Assembly (NCBI GenBank): GCA_026392465.1
Contig: JAPLCA010000007.1
Location: 1 to 54,029 of the forward strand
Source of the DNA: Propionibacteriales bacterium
GTDB lineage: Bacteria > Actinomycetota > Actinomycetes > Propionibacteriales > Nocardioidaceae
Reading direction: 5' to 3'
Length of the DNA stretch: 54,029 nt
Part shown: positions 27,245 through 35,450 of the stretch, piece by piece
Numbering within the stretch: position 1 is the stretch's first letter
Layout of the letters: each line of letters begins with the position of its first letter
Position numbers and translations under genes: made by a program
The notes under the pieces: generated by a model
The model's input: only the letters and a program-made list of their open reading frames with translations
Told to the model about the DNA's origin: nothing
Database searches by the model: none

Positions 27245-28663
27245 GTGAGCCTGCGCCTGTACGACACCGCCACCCGGCAGCAGCGCGACCTCGACCCGGT
27301 CGTGCCCGGCAAGGTCGGCATCTACCACTGCGGACTCACCGTCCAGGGACCGCCGCACGTCGGGCACATCCGCAAGGAGGTCGTCTTCGACGTCCTGCGA
27401 CGCTGGCTCGAGCGCGCCGGCTACGAGGTCACCATCGTCGCGAACGTCACCGACATCGACGACAAGATCCTCGCCAAGGGTCGCGAGCAGGGTCGGCCCT
27501 GGTTCGCGGTGGCCTACGAGAACGAGCGCGCCCTGCACGCCGCGTACGAGGTGCTCGGATGCCGCCCGCCCACGTACGAGCCCCGCGCCACGGGCGTCGT
27601 GCCGGAGATGATCGAGCTCATGGAGACGCTCATCGAGCGCGGTCACGCCTACCCGGCGGAGAACGGCTCGGGCGACGTCTACTTCGACGTCCGGTCGTGG
27701 CCCGCGTACGGCGAGCTCAGCAACCAGCACGTCGACGACATGCAGGCCGCGCCCGACGCGCCGGCCGACGGCAAGCGCGACCCGCGCGACTTCGCCCTGT
27801 GGAAGGGCCACAAGGAGGGCGACCCGGAGTCGGCGTCGTGGCCGACGCCCTGGGGACGCGGACGTCCTGGCTGGCACCTCGAGTGCTCGGCGATGGCCGC
27901 GAAGTACCTCGGCACGGAGTTCGACATCCACGGCGGCGGGCTCGACCTGCGCTTCCCGCACCACGAGAACGAGATCGCCCAGTCCCGCGCCGCAGGCCAG
28001 CCGTTCGCGCGGCTCTGGATGCACAACGCGATGCTGAACCTGAGCGGCGCGAAGATGTCGAAGAGCGTCGGCAACACGCTGATGGTCAGCGAGGTCGTCA
28101 AGCGGGTACCGGCCATCGCGCTGCGCTACTACCTCGTGGCCGCTCACTACCGCTCGATCATCGAGTTCACGGAGGAGTCGCTGCAGGAGGCCGCGGTCGC
28201 GTTCGAGCGCATCGAGGGCTTCGTGCGGCGCGCCGACGAGGCGGTGCGGGCGGCGGGCGGCGACGTCGAGCCGGGCGACGTGGGTGAGGCGTTCGCGGCT
28301 GCCATGGACGACGACCTCGGCGTCCCGGCGGCGGTCGCGGTGCTGCAGGGCGACGTGACGCGCGGCAACACGCTGCTGGCGGACGGCGACTCCACGGCGC
28401 TGCGCGAGGTGCTCGCCACCGTGCGGGCGCAGCTCGACGTGCTCGGGCTCGACCCGCTCTCCGAGCACTGGGCGGCGACGTCGACGTCGGCCGCCGACGA
28501 GGCACTCGCGCCGCTCGTCGAGGCGCTGCTCGCGCAGCGCCAGGAGGCGCGCGCGGCGAAGGACTTCGCGACCGCGGACCGCGTACGAGACCAGCTGGCT
28601 GCGGCCGGCATCGACATCGAGGACACGGCGCAGGGTCCGCGCTGGTCCGTGAAGGGAACCTGA
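27245..28663 (+). CDS. cysS: Cysteinyl-tRNA synthetase
   Basis: CysS charges tRNA-Cys. The 472-residue class I synthetase has [18 protein letters not shown] (zinc-ligand Cys and HIGH-like motif), LECSAM and the KMSKS motif. A C-terminal anticodon-binding region follows. The length and full C-terminus distinguish it from MshC, the shorter mycothiol ligase homologue. GTG start at 27245. The rlmB gene follows 3 bases after the stop, so the two form an operon. Confidence 0.94.
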   Translation: MSLRLYDTATRQQRDLDPVVPGKVGIYHCGLTVQGPPHVGHIRKEVVFDVLRRWLERAGYEVTIVANVTDIDDKILAKGREQGRPWFAVAYENERALHAAYEVLGCRPPTYEPRATGVVPEMIELMETLIERGHAYPAENGSGDVYFDVRSWPAYGELSNQHVDDMQAAPDAPADGKRDPRDFALWKGHKEGDPESASWPTPWGRGRPGWHLECSAMAAKYLGTEFDIHGGGLDLRFPHHENEIAQSRAAGQPFARLWMHNAMLNLSGAKMSKSVGNTLMVSEVVKRVPAIALRYYLVAAHYRSIIEFTEESLQEAAVAFERIEGFVRRADEAVRAAGGDVEPGDVGEAFAAAMDDDLGVPAAVAVLQGDVTRGNTLLADGDSTALREVLATVRAQLDVLGLDPLSEHWAATSTSAADEALAPLVEALLAQRQEARAAKDFATADRVRDQLAAAGIDIEDTAQGPRWSVKGT

Positions 28664-28666
28664 CTC

Positions 28667-29614
28667 ATGGCAGGCAACAGCCAGCGCCGCGGCGCGATCA
28701 AGAAGACCGGCAAGGGCAACCCCACGGCCGGGTCCGGCGGACGTCGCCGCAAGGGGCTCGAGGGCAAGGGCCCGACGCCGCGCGCGGAGGAGCGCCCCAA
28801 CCACAAGGCGTACAAGATGGCGCGCGCCGCCGACAAGCGCGAGGCGGCCCGGCCGAAGCGGAAGGGCAGCGACGGCGGCCCGGAGTGGGTGGCCGGACGC
28901 AACAGCGTCGTCGAGCTGCTGCGCGCGAACGTCCCGGTGGCCGGCCTCTACATCGCCGAGGGCGCGGAACGCGACGAGCGCATCCGTGAGATCTTCCGGC
29001 TCTCGGCCGAGCAGCACGTGTCGCTGCTCGAGATCGGGCGGGTCGAGATGGACAAGCTCACGGGCGGCGCGGTGCACCAGGGTGTCGCGGCCAAGCTCGA
29101 CGCCTACGACTACGCCCACCCCGACGACCTGCTGGCGCGCGCCGAGGAGGAGGGCGTGCCGCCGCTCGTCGTCATGCTCGACGGCGTGACCGACCCGCGG
29201 AACCTCGGTGCGGTCGTGCGGTCGGCGTCGGGCTTCGGCGCCCATGGTGTGGTCATCCCCGAGCGTCGGTCGGCGCAGATGACCGCCTCGGCCTGGAAGA
29301 CGTCGGCCGGCGCCGCCGCCCGCGTGCCCGTCGCCCGCACCACGAACCTCACCCGTCAGCTGAAGGCGTACCAGGAGGCGGGACTCATGGTCGTCGGCCT
29401 GGCCGCCGACGGTGACGTCTCCCTGCCCGACCTCGACCTCGCCGACGGCCCGCTCGTCGTCGTCATCGGCAGCGAGGGCAAGGGCATCTCCCGCCTCGTC
29501 GGCGAGACCTGCGACCAGATCGTCTCCATCCCCATGGCCTCCAGCCTGGAGTCGCTCAACGCCGGCGTCGCGGCGGGCATCGCGCTGTACCAGATCGCGC
29601 AACGTCGGGTCTGA
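28667..29614 (+). CDS. rlmB: 23S rRNA (guanosine-2'-O-)-methyltransferase RlmB
   Basis: RlmB methylates G2251 in the 23S rRNA P loop. The 315-residue protein has a basic, disordered N-terminal stretch (about 1-70), common in actinobacterial members. An RNA-binding segment VAGRNSVVELLRA follows, then the SPOUT knot motifs: DPRNLGAVVRSASGFG, GSEGKGISRL and IPMASSLESLNAGVAA. It is co-transcribed with cysS, as in M. tuberculosis (Rv3580c-Rv3579c). Confidence 0.93.
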   Translation: MAGNSQRRGAIKKTGKGNPTAGSGGRRRKGLEGKGPTPRAEERPNHKAYKMARAADKREAARPKRKGSDGGPEWVAGRNSVVELLRANVPVAGLYIAEGAERDERIREIFRLSAEQHVSLLEIGRVEMDKLTGGAVHQGVAAKLDAYDYAHPDDLLARAEEEGVPPLVVMLDGVTDPRNLGAVVRSASGFGAHGVVIPERRSAQMTASAWKTSAGAAARVPVARTTNLTRQLKAYQEAGLMVVGLAADGDVSLPDLDLADGPLVVVIGSEGKGISRLVGETCDQIVSIPMASSLESLNAGVAAGIALYQIAQRRV

Positions 29615-29630
29615 GGGCTACGGGCTGACT

Positions 29631-29832
29631 CCTGCGGCTGCGCTGGTCACGTTCTCGTGGGCCTGCGGCTGCGCTGCCGCGGCCTCTCGTGTGGGTGGCC
29701 TCCGAGAGGCCTCGACGGGGCAGGGGCGCGGGGCTCGCCCGGGCCCGCCGGCTTCCGTAGGTCGATGTCAGGACGCGCGTGTTGGACAGTTGCGGGGGGA
29801 TTCCTGCGGCTGGATCACCCGGAAGTGACCGA
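29631..29832 (+). repeat. Repeats and hairpin in the rlmB-galE intergenic gap
   Basis: The 352-bp gap 29615-29966 holds no gene. CCTGCGGCTGCGCTG occurs exactly twice (29631-29645 and 29662-29676), and its first ten bases recur at 29803. GGCCTCTCG/CGAGAGGCC (29681-29689 with 29703-29711) form a 9-bp hairpin, a possible rlmB terminator. The two-block repeat TTGGACAGTTGCGGGG then CCCGGAAGTGACCGA occupies 29782-29832 and matches the copy at 9881-9932. Confidence 0.65.
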
Positions 29833-29966
29833 AACTGCGGATGCGGCCCGGGGGGCTTGGGCGGGGCGCTGGTCCTGCTCCGGTCGAGGCCCTTTCGGAG
29901 ACCACCACGAGACCCGCCGCACCGACGCAGTCGCAGGTCGTCCCGGAGCGGGGGGCTCCGTCGGTG

Positions 29967-30983
29967 TCAGGCGTCGTACCCCTGCGGGTTCTGCGACTGC
30001 CAGGTCCACGTGTCGCGGCACATGTCGTCGACGGTGCGCGAGGTGCGCCAGCCGAGCTCCTGCTCCGCCTTCGTCGGGTCGGCCCAGAACGCCGGCAGGT
30101 CTCCGGGGCGGCGGTCGACGACCTCGTACGGGATCTCGCGACCGCTGGCGCGCTCGAAGGCGTGGATCATCTCGAGCACCGACGTGCCCTGGCCGCTGCC
30201 GAGGTTCCACACGTGCACCCCGGCCTCGCCGTCGACGATCGCGTCGAGCGCGACCACGTGGCCCTCCGCGACGTCCTGCACGTGGATGTAGTCGCGCTCG
30301 CAGGTGCCGTCGGCCGTCGGGTAGTCGCCGCCGAAGACCGACAACCGGTCGCGACGGCCCACCGCGACCTGCGCGATGAACGGCACCAGGTTGTTCGGGA
30401 TGCCCTGCGGGTCCTCGCCGATGCGGCCCGACGGGTGCGCTCCGACCGGGTTGAAGTAGCGCAGCAGCGCCACCCGCCAGGCCGGGTCCGCCGCGGCGAC
30501 GTCGGTGAGGATCCGCTCCGTCATGACCTTCGTCTGCCCGTACGTGCTCGAGGAGTCGAGCGGCTCGTAGTCCTCGACGTACGGCACCGGCGCCTTCGCG
30601 CCGTACACCGTCGCGGAGGAGGAGAAGACGATGGTGCGGCAGTCGTGGCGGCGCATCGCGTCCATGAGCGTGAACGTCGAGCCCATGTTGTTCGCGTAGT
30701 ACTCGAGCGGCTTCTGGGTGCTCTCGCCGACGGCCTTCAGCGCCGCGAAGTGGATGACCGCGTCGAACCCGCGCGCCAGCACCGTGTCGGTCGCGGCGGC
30801 GTCGGTGAGGTCGACCTCGTGCAGGGGCACGTCACGCCCGGCGAGCTCGCCGACGCGGCGCACCGCCTCGGCCTTGCCGTTGACGAGGTTGTCGACCACC
30901 TCGACGTCGTGGCCCTGCTCGAGGAGGGTGAGGACGGTGTGGGAGCCGATGTAGCCGGCGCCGCCGGTGACGAGGACACGCAT
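29967..30983 (-). CDS. galE: UDP-glucose 4-epimerase
   Basis: The 338-residue protein is an NAD-dependent epimerase. It has GGAGYIGSH (7-15), SSSATVYG, the catalytic YGQTK and GTCERDYIHVQDVA, the C-terminal GalE signature. It interconverts UDP-glucose and UDP-galactose for galactose metabolism and cell-wall polymers. The start at 30983 (MRVLVTGG) was chosen because the longer upstream frame adds residues before the Rossmann strand with no family match. Confidence 0.92.
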   Translation of the reverse strand: MRVLVTGGAGYIGSHTVLTLLEQGHDVEVVDNLVNGKAEAVRRVGELAGRDVPLHEVDLTDAAATDTVLARGFDAVIHFAALKAVGESTQKPLEYYANNMGSTFTLMDAMRRHDCRTIVFSSSATVYGAKAPVPYVEDYEPLDSSSTYGQTKVMTERILTDVAAADPAWRVALLRYFNPVGAHPSGRIGEDPQGIPNNLVPFIAQVAVGRRDRLSVFGGDYPTADGTCERDYIHVQDVAEGHVVALDAIVDGEAGVHVWNLGSGQGTSVLEMIHAFERASGREIPYEVVDRRPGDLPAFWADPTKAEQELGWRTSRTVDDMCRDTWTWQSQNPQGYDA

Positions 30984-30993
30984 GGGCCCCACG

Positions 30994-31662
30994 CTACCGA
31001 GCGGGTCGCTCGGACCCACCCAGCACGGCCGCCGACGCCACCACCAAGGACGCCGCCGCCAGCCCGGCGACCACGTGCCAGCGCAGCAGCAGGGCCCCGA
31101 CCACCGCGCCGAGCACGATCAGCACGACGACCGCGGCCTGCAGCGTCCGCCGCCCGGGCCGCCCCACACCGAGGGAGGAGTCGGAGCCCAGGCCGATCAG
31201 CGTGTTCGTGACCGCCACGGTGGACACGTCCGGCACCGCCACGCGCCGCGCCGCGGCTGCCTGCAGGCCCATGGCGACGCCGAGTGTCGTCGTGGTCGTC
31301 GTGAGCGCCGCCCGGCCGACCGGCTCGACGACGAGCAGCACCGCCCCGAGGACGCCCAGCACGAGCGCGACCACCGCGAGCAGGCCCGTCACACGACCGT
31401 TCCACCCGGGGCTCGACCCACGCAGGGCCCGGCCGCCGAGGGCCGTCCCCGCGAGGAAGCCGACGAGCGCCGCCGACGCTCCCACCACCGACAGGCCCGC
31501 CGCGCCGGTGAGCGCCAGGCCCAGCAGGACGACGTTGCCCGTCATGTTGCCCGTGAACACGCGGTCGAGCCCGAGGAAGGAGACCGCGTCGACCACGCCC
31601 GTCGAGAACGTCAACGCCATCAGCGCGGCGAGCTGGCGACGGTCGACAGGCACACGGTCCAC
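30994..31662 (-). CDS. DUF1275 (YoaK) family membrane protein
   Basis: The 222-residue protein has about six hydrophobic segments and the signature LTFSTGVVDAVSFLGLDRVFTGNMTGN near its N-terminus, which matches DUF1275. The function of the family is unknown; transport has been suggested. GGGAGG precedes the GTG start by 8 bases. It lies 10 bases upstream of galE, likely co-transcribed. Confidence 0.85.
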   Translation of the reverse strand: MDRVPVDRRQLAALMALTFSTGVVDAVSFLGLDRVFTGNMTGNVVLLGLALTGAAGLSVVGASAALVGFLAGTALGGRALRGSSPGWNGRVTGLLAVVALVLGVLGAVLLVVEPVGRAALTTTTTTLGVAMGLQAAAARRVAVPDVSTVAVTNTLIGLGSDSSLGVGRPGRRTLQAAVVVLIVLGAVVGALLLRWHVVAGLAAASLVVASAAVLGGSERPAR

Positions 31663-31717
31663 GGCGGCATCCTCCCACCGACGCGCGCCACGACCGATCT
31701 GCGGGCAGGATCGGTGC

Positions 31718-32200
31718 ATGACCTGGTTCACCGCCACCCGCACGTCCGAGGCGGTCGTGACGGCCGACCAGCAGCAGGTGTGGGACGTCCTCACCGACCC
31801 CGCGGAGGTCGCCCGGCTCACCCCGCTCGTCCGCCGCATCGAGGTCGACGGCGACCACTGGCGCTGGGTCATGGAGGAGATCCCGGGCCTCGGCATCAGC
31901 CTCGCTCCGGCGTTCACGGTGCTGATCGAGACCGACGAGCCGCGCTGCATCACGTTCACGCACGACCCGCCCGAGGGTGCCAAGGAACGCGCCGCCGTCG
32001 AGGGCTCCTACGGCCTCAGCCCGCACGCGCAGGGCACCCGCCTCGACATCGAGATCACCGTCCGCGTCGACCTCCCCCTCAGCAAGCTCGCGAAGCCGGC
32101 CGTGAAGGCCGCCATGGACGGCGTCCTCGCCTCCATCGGTCGCGGCTTCGGCCGCAACCTCCTCGACCGCCTCGACGCCGACCAGGTCGACGTCGGCTGA
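31718..32200 (+). CDS. SRPBCC (START/Bet v1-like) family protein
   Basis: The 160-residue protein starts with TWFTATRTSEAVVTADQQQVWDVLTDP, the typical SRPBCC first strand and helix, and ends with a long amphipathic helix. These proteins bind hydrophobic ligands such as polyketides or lipids. It is divergent from the DUF1275 gene, with no operon partner. The ligand is unknown. Confidence 0.85.
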   Translation: MTWFTATRTSEAVVTADQQQVWDVLTDPAEVARLTPLVRRIEVDGDHWRWVMEEIPGLGISLAPAFTVLIETDEPRCITFTHDPPEGAKERAAVEGSYGLSPHAQGTRLDIEITVRVDLPLSKLAKPAVKAAMDGVLASIGRGFGRNLLDRLDADQVDVG

Positions 32201-32230
32201 CCCGGCTCGGCCCGCGCTGGGCCGTTGCCG

Positions 32231-32318
32231 GGTGGTCTCGATACGCACCGACGAGCTCGCTGGCGCTCGCCGTCGCTGCTACTCGACCAGCGGAACGTGC
32301 CGCTACCCGACCAGCGAA
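32231..32318. repeat. Dispersed actinobacterial intergenic repeat (GGTCTCGATACG type)
   Basis: GGTGGTCTCGATACG at 32231 is followed by GCTACTCGACCAGCGGA (32278-32294) and a degenerate copy GCTACCCGACCAGCGAA (32302-32318). I recognise this pair of motifs from intergenic DNA of related actinobacteria; that is memory, not a search. Confidence 0.6.
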
Positions 32319-32330
32319 GTGTCGCCCTGG

Positions 32331-33458
32331 TCAGTCGACGAGGCCGCGGGCGGCGAGGATGGGGCGGACGCCCTCGGCGAACCAGTAGGCCTCCTCGACG
32401 TGCGGGTAGCCCGAGAGGACGAACTCCTCGATGCCGAGGTCGGCGTACTCACCGATCAGGTCCGCGACCTCGCCGTGGCTGCCGACCAGCGCGGTGCCCG
32501 CGCCGCTGCGCACGAGACCCACGCCGGCCCACAGGCCGGGGTGCACCTCGAGGCTGCGCGCGTCCGTCGGGGCGACGCCGCCGTGCAGCTCGCGCATCCG
32601 ACGCTGGCCCTCCGACTCGCTGCCGGCCAGCGCCTGCTGCGCCTTTGCGACGTCGGCCGGGTCGAGCTCGGCGAGCATCCGGTCCGCGACCGCCCACGCC
32701 TCCTCGCTCGTGTCGCGGCTGATGGTGTGCAGGCGGATGCCGAACCGCACCTCCCGGCCCTCGTCGTCGGCGAGCTTGCGGATCCAGGCGATCTTCTCCG
32801 CCACGGCGTCCGGCGCCTCGCCCCACGTCAGGTACGTGTCGACCTGGCGCGCGGTGACCGGCCCGGCCGCGGCCGACGAGCCGCCGAGGTAGATGGGCGG
32901 GACGGTGCCGGGCTTGCGGGTGCGCGCGTCCTGCACGTCGTAGTAGTCGCCCGAGAAGGTCGACCCGGACTCGGTGAAGGCGGCTCGGAAGACCTTGAGG
33001 AACTCCTCGGCGCGGTGGTAGCGGTCGTCCTTCGTCACCTGGTCGCCGAAGCGCAGCTGCTCCGACGGGTCTCCTCCGACGACGACGTTCAGCAGCAGCC
33101 GGTCGCCGGAGATGCGCTGGAACGTCGACGACATCTGGGCCAGCAGCGTCGGACTGATGAGACCCGGCCGCAGCGCCACCATGAACTTCAGCCGCTGGGT
33201 GTGGGCGAGCAGGGCCGACGTCACGACCCAGGCGTCCTCGCAGGGCGTGCCGGTGGGCGTCAGGACGCCCTCGAAGCCGAGCCGCTCTGCCGTGCGCGCG
33301 ACGTCGACCAGGTAGTCGAGGTCGGGCTCGCGGTAGCGGCCGGCGGTGTTCTCGGGCCCTCCGCCACGCGCGACGTCGGCGGGGAGCGAGTGGCCTCCGC
33401 CGACCAGGGAGCGGCTGTCGCCGGTGGTGGGCAGGAACCAGTGGAAGGTCAGGCTCAT
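32331..33458 (-). CDS. ssuD: FMNH2-dependent alkanesulfonate monooxygenase (SsuD-like)
   Basis: The 375-residue LLM-class protein uses FMNH2 and O2 to release sulfite from alkanesulfonates. It starts MSLTFHWFLPTTGDSRSL and contains LTPTGTPCEDAWV, LYLTWGE-type YLTWGEAPDAV, and GIRLHTISRDTSEEAW. It ends with GLVRSGAGTALVG and EFVLSGYPHVEEAYW. All match SsuD; MsuD is close and cannot be excluded. It is the last gene of the sulfur cluster and is separated from the upstream gene by a 65-nt palindrome. The longer open frame upstream of 33458 lies inside that palindrome and was not used. Confidence 0.9.
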   Translation of the reverse strand: MSLTFHWFLPTTGDSRSLVGGGHSLPADVARGGGPENTAGRYREPDLDYLVDVARTAERLGFEGVLTPTGTPCEDAWVVTSALLAHTQRLKFMVALRPGLISPTLLAQMSSTFQRISGDRLLLNVVVGGDPSEQLRFGDQVTKDDRYHRAEEFLKVFRAAFTESGSTFSGDYYDVQDARTRKPGTVPPIYLGGSSAAAGPVTARQVDTYLTWGEAPDAVAEKIAWIRKLADDEGREVRFGIRLHTISRDTSEEAWAVADRMLAELDPADVAKAQQALAGSESEGQRRMRELHGGVAPTDARSLEVHPGLWAGVGLVRSGAGTALVGSHGEVADLIGEYADLGIEEFVLSGYPHVEEAYWFAEGVRPILAARGLVD

Positions 33459-33531
33459 GCCTCGAGAATGACCCGGCCCCCTCCGCCCGGCAGGCGGTCC
33501 CACATACCGGACACCGCCAGCCTCCCCTTCC

Positions 33532-33596
33532 CCGCTGACCGTGACGTTGTGGCCTCGCATCCCCGCGATGCGGGGCCACAACGTCACGGTCAGCGG
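33532..33596. repeat. Long perfect palindrome (30-bp stem), copy A
   Basis: The arms 33532-33554 and 33574-33596 are perfect 23-bp complements. They begin CCGCTGACCGTGACGTT. Inside, CGCATC/GATGCG continues the stem past a T-G wobble, leaving a 5-nt loop. It lies between sfnB-like and ssuD genes transcribed in the same direction. It shares CCGCTGA-N2-GTGACGTT with the palindrome at 38684. Confidence 0.85.
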
Positions 33597-33602
33597 CAGG
33601 GG

Positions 33603-34787
33603 TCAGACCTGGGCGCTGCGGGGAGGTGGGGTGCCCGCGACGGCCCAGCGGCCGAGGTGCTGCAGCTTCCAGCGCACCGGGTCGTGCAGCGTGTGGGTGC
33701 GGGCGTTGCGCCAGTGCCGGTCGTGCGTGCCGGTCGACGTGCCGCGGGCGGCGGAGCGGGTGCCGCCCAGCTCGAAGGTCGCCGAGGTGACGTCGAGCGC
33801 CGCGCGGTCGGCCAGCACCTTCGCGGCCGCGGTGGCCAGCGACGCCTCGGTGGCCGCGTCGTCCGACGGCTCGCGCCACGTGGCGTCGACGGCGCGGGCC
33901 GCGACCTCGAGTGCGGCCTCGGCGGCGCGCACCGACACCTCGAGCTCGCCGTAGCGCTGCACCAGCAGCGGGTCCTCCTCCGCCCGCTCGACCCCGGCCT
34001 CGAACCAGGGTCGTGACGACGTGCGAGTGAAGGTGGCGGCGTCGGTGAGGGCGCCGCGCGCGATGCCGGCGTCGATCGCGGCGTGCAGCAGCTGCGCGAA
34101 CGCGCCGTAGCCGTAGGGCCCGCTGATCGCGGTCGCCCGGGGAGCGACGTGGTCGAGCGGCACGCGGACGGCGTCGAGACGCACCGTGCCGCTCGCCGTC
34201 GTGCGCTGGCCGAGCGCGTCCCAGTCGTCGATCACCCCGACACCCGGGGTGTCCGCGGGCAGGAACACGATCCGGTCCTCGCCGTCCCGGTCGCGCGCCA
34301 GGACGGCGAGCCAGTCGGCCAGCACGCTGCCCGTAGCGTAGAACTTCTCGCCGTCGACGACGGCCCACCCGTGGTCGTCGAAGCGGACCCGCGTGCTGAT
34401 GTCGGTGACCGTCGCGCCGCCCCGCTCGGACTGCGCGTTGGCCACGCGGGCTCCGTCCAGGACGGCCGCGAACAGCCGCTCGCGCAGACCGGTCGACCCG
34501 GCCAGCTCGGCCAGCCGCAGGTACACGAAGTGGCTCTGCGGAACCTGTGCGACGTTGGGGTCCACCGTCGCGAGCAGACGTACCAGCTCGACCGCCTCGG
34601 CCGCCCCGCCGCCCGGCCCGCCGTGCGACGTCGGCACCGTGACCGCGAGGACGCCGAGCGACGACAGCAGGTCGAGCTCGGCCCGCGGCAGGATGCGCTC
34701 GCGGTCACGCTCGGCCGCGCCCGCGGCGATGGCGGGCAGGTGCTCGACGACCGACCCGACGAGCTCGGACGGCAGGGTGGCGCTCAC
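33603..34787 (-). CDS. sfnB: SfnB/DszC-like acyl-CoA dehydrogenase-fold monooxygenase
   Basis: The 394-residue protein has the acyl-CoA dehydrogenase fold used by flavin-dependent monooxygenases of sulfur acquisition (SfnB, DszC). A helical N-terminal domain is followed by a beta domain with DGEKFYATGSVLADW and GVIDDWDALGQRTTASG. The C-terminal domain ends with WRNARTHTLHDPVRW, a hallmark of this group. It likely oxidises a reduced sulfur compound with FMNH2, but the exact substrate is uncertain. The GTG start overlaps the OsmC stop by four bases. Confidence 0.85.
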   Translation of the reverse strand: MSATLPSELVGSVVEHLPAIAAGAAERDRERILPRAELDLLSSLGVLAVTVPTSHGGPGGGAAEAVELVRLLATVDPNVAQVPQSHFVYLRLAELAGSTGLRERLFAAVLDGARVANAQSERGGATVTDISTRVRFDDHGWAVVDGEKFYATGSVLADWLAVLARDRDGEDRIVFLPADTPGVGVIDDWDALGQRTTASGTVRLDAVRVPLDHVAPRATAISGPYGYGAFAQLLHAAIDAGIARGALTDAATFTRTSSRPWFEAGVERAEEDPLLVQRYGELEVSVRAAEAALEVAARAVDATWREPSDDAATEASLATAAAKVLADRAALDVTSATFELGGTRSAARGTSTGTHDRHWRNARTHTLHDPVRWKLQHLGRWAVAGTPPPRSAQV

Positions 34788-35251
34788 GCGGCGAGCGGCT
34801 TCCGGGTCCAGCTGGAGCGGAAGTCCAGGCCGCTGCGCCGGAAGAGCTGCGTGACCGGGCAGCGACGCTCCAGCTCGCTCACGAAGCGGTCGAACGTGGC
34901 CTCGTCGGCATCGGTCTCGACCGTCGCCGCGACGCTGACCGCGCTGAAGTTCGCATTGCCCTCGGCGCCGCCGACGAACACCGACGGGTCGAGGTCGCCC
35001 TGCGCGTGGAAGGTGAAGGCGCCGAGCGCGATGTCGAGGTCCTTCGCGACCAGCGTGGCGGTGATCTGGTTGCACGACGTCAGGGCGCCCAGCGTGTAGG
35101 CGAGCGGGCTCGGGGCGGCGTCGGCGCCGCCGAACGCCGGGTAGGTGTCGGTGTGGAAGACGTGTCCGTCCTCGCCGCCGACGGTCACCTGCTGCGCCAC
35201 TCCGGTGCCGGTGCTGTCGACGACGAACGGGACGAGGGTGGTGGTGCTCAT
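34784..35251 (-). CDS. OsmC/Ohr-family peroxiredoxin-like protein
   Basis: The 155-residue protein has the two OsmC cysteines, C60 in ALTSCNQI and C131 in ERRCPVTQLF. It has the family's layout and the typical ending LDFRSSW. OsmC proteins reduce peroxides or oxidised thiols. The GTGA overlap with the sfnB-like gene implies co-translation in the sulfur cluster, where it may deal with peroxides leaked by flavin monooxygenases or with sulfinate/thiol intermediates; that is inferred. GAGAGGA precedes the ATG. Confidence 0.87.
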   Translation of the reverse strand: MSTTTLVPFVVDSTGTGVAQQVTVGGEDGHVFHTDTYPAFGGADAAPSPLAYTLGALTSCNQITATLVAKDLDIALGAFTFHAQGDLDPSVFVGGAEGNANFSAVSVAATVETDADEATFDRFVSELERRCPVTQLFRRSGLDFRSSWTRKPLAA

Positions 35252-35376
35252 GTGGGGTCCTCTCGGTGGGTGGGCCTCCACGATGCGTCGCGGAGGGCCG
35301 TCGTGGGCGAGGTGTCGGTGGTCGGGCAGGTCTGCGGGGTGCCGCGGGTCGTGGTAGCCCGCGAGGGAGACGTGAG

Positions 35377-35415
35377 GAGGGCGGGCAGCCGGTGCGTGAC
35401 CGGCCACCCGCCCTC
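35377..35415 (-). terminator. Hairpin between the DszC-like and osmC genes
   Basis: GAGGGCGGG (35377-35385) pairs with CCCGCCCTC (35407-35415), with an inner GCCGGT/ACCGGC stem. It lies inside a one-direction gene run and may attenuate rather than fully stop transcription. The remainder of 35252-35450 shows nothing else. Confidence 0.7.
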
Positions 35416-35450
35416 GGCTCATCGGCCGCCGACGCGCTGCGTCGGGCGGG

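Noticed and set aside
27245..28663. The cysS gene as mshC (mycothiol ligase)
   Set aside because: Its 472 residues, KMSKS motif and C-terminal tRNA-binding region fit true CysS.
33459..33587. Extended N-terminus of SsuD beginning MTLWPRIAGMRGHN
   Set aside because: Those codons lie in the palindrome and do not resemble SsuD; the family start MSLTFHWF fits at 33458.
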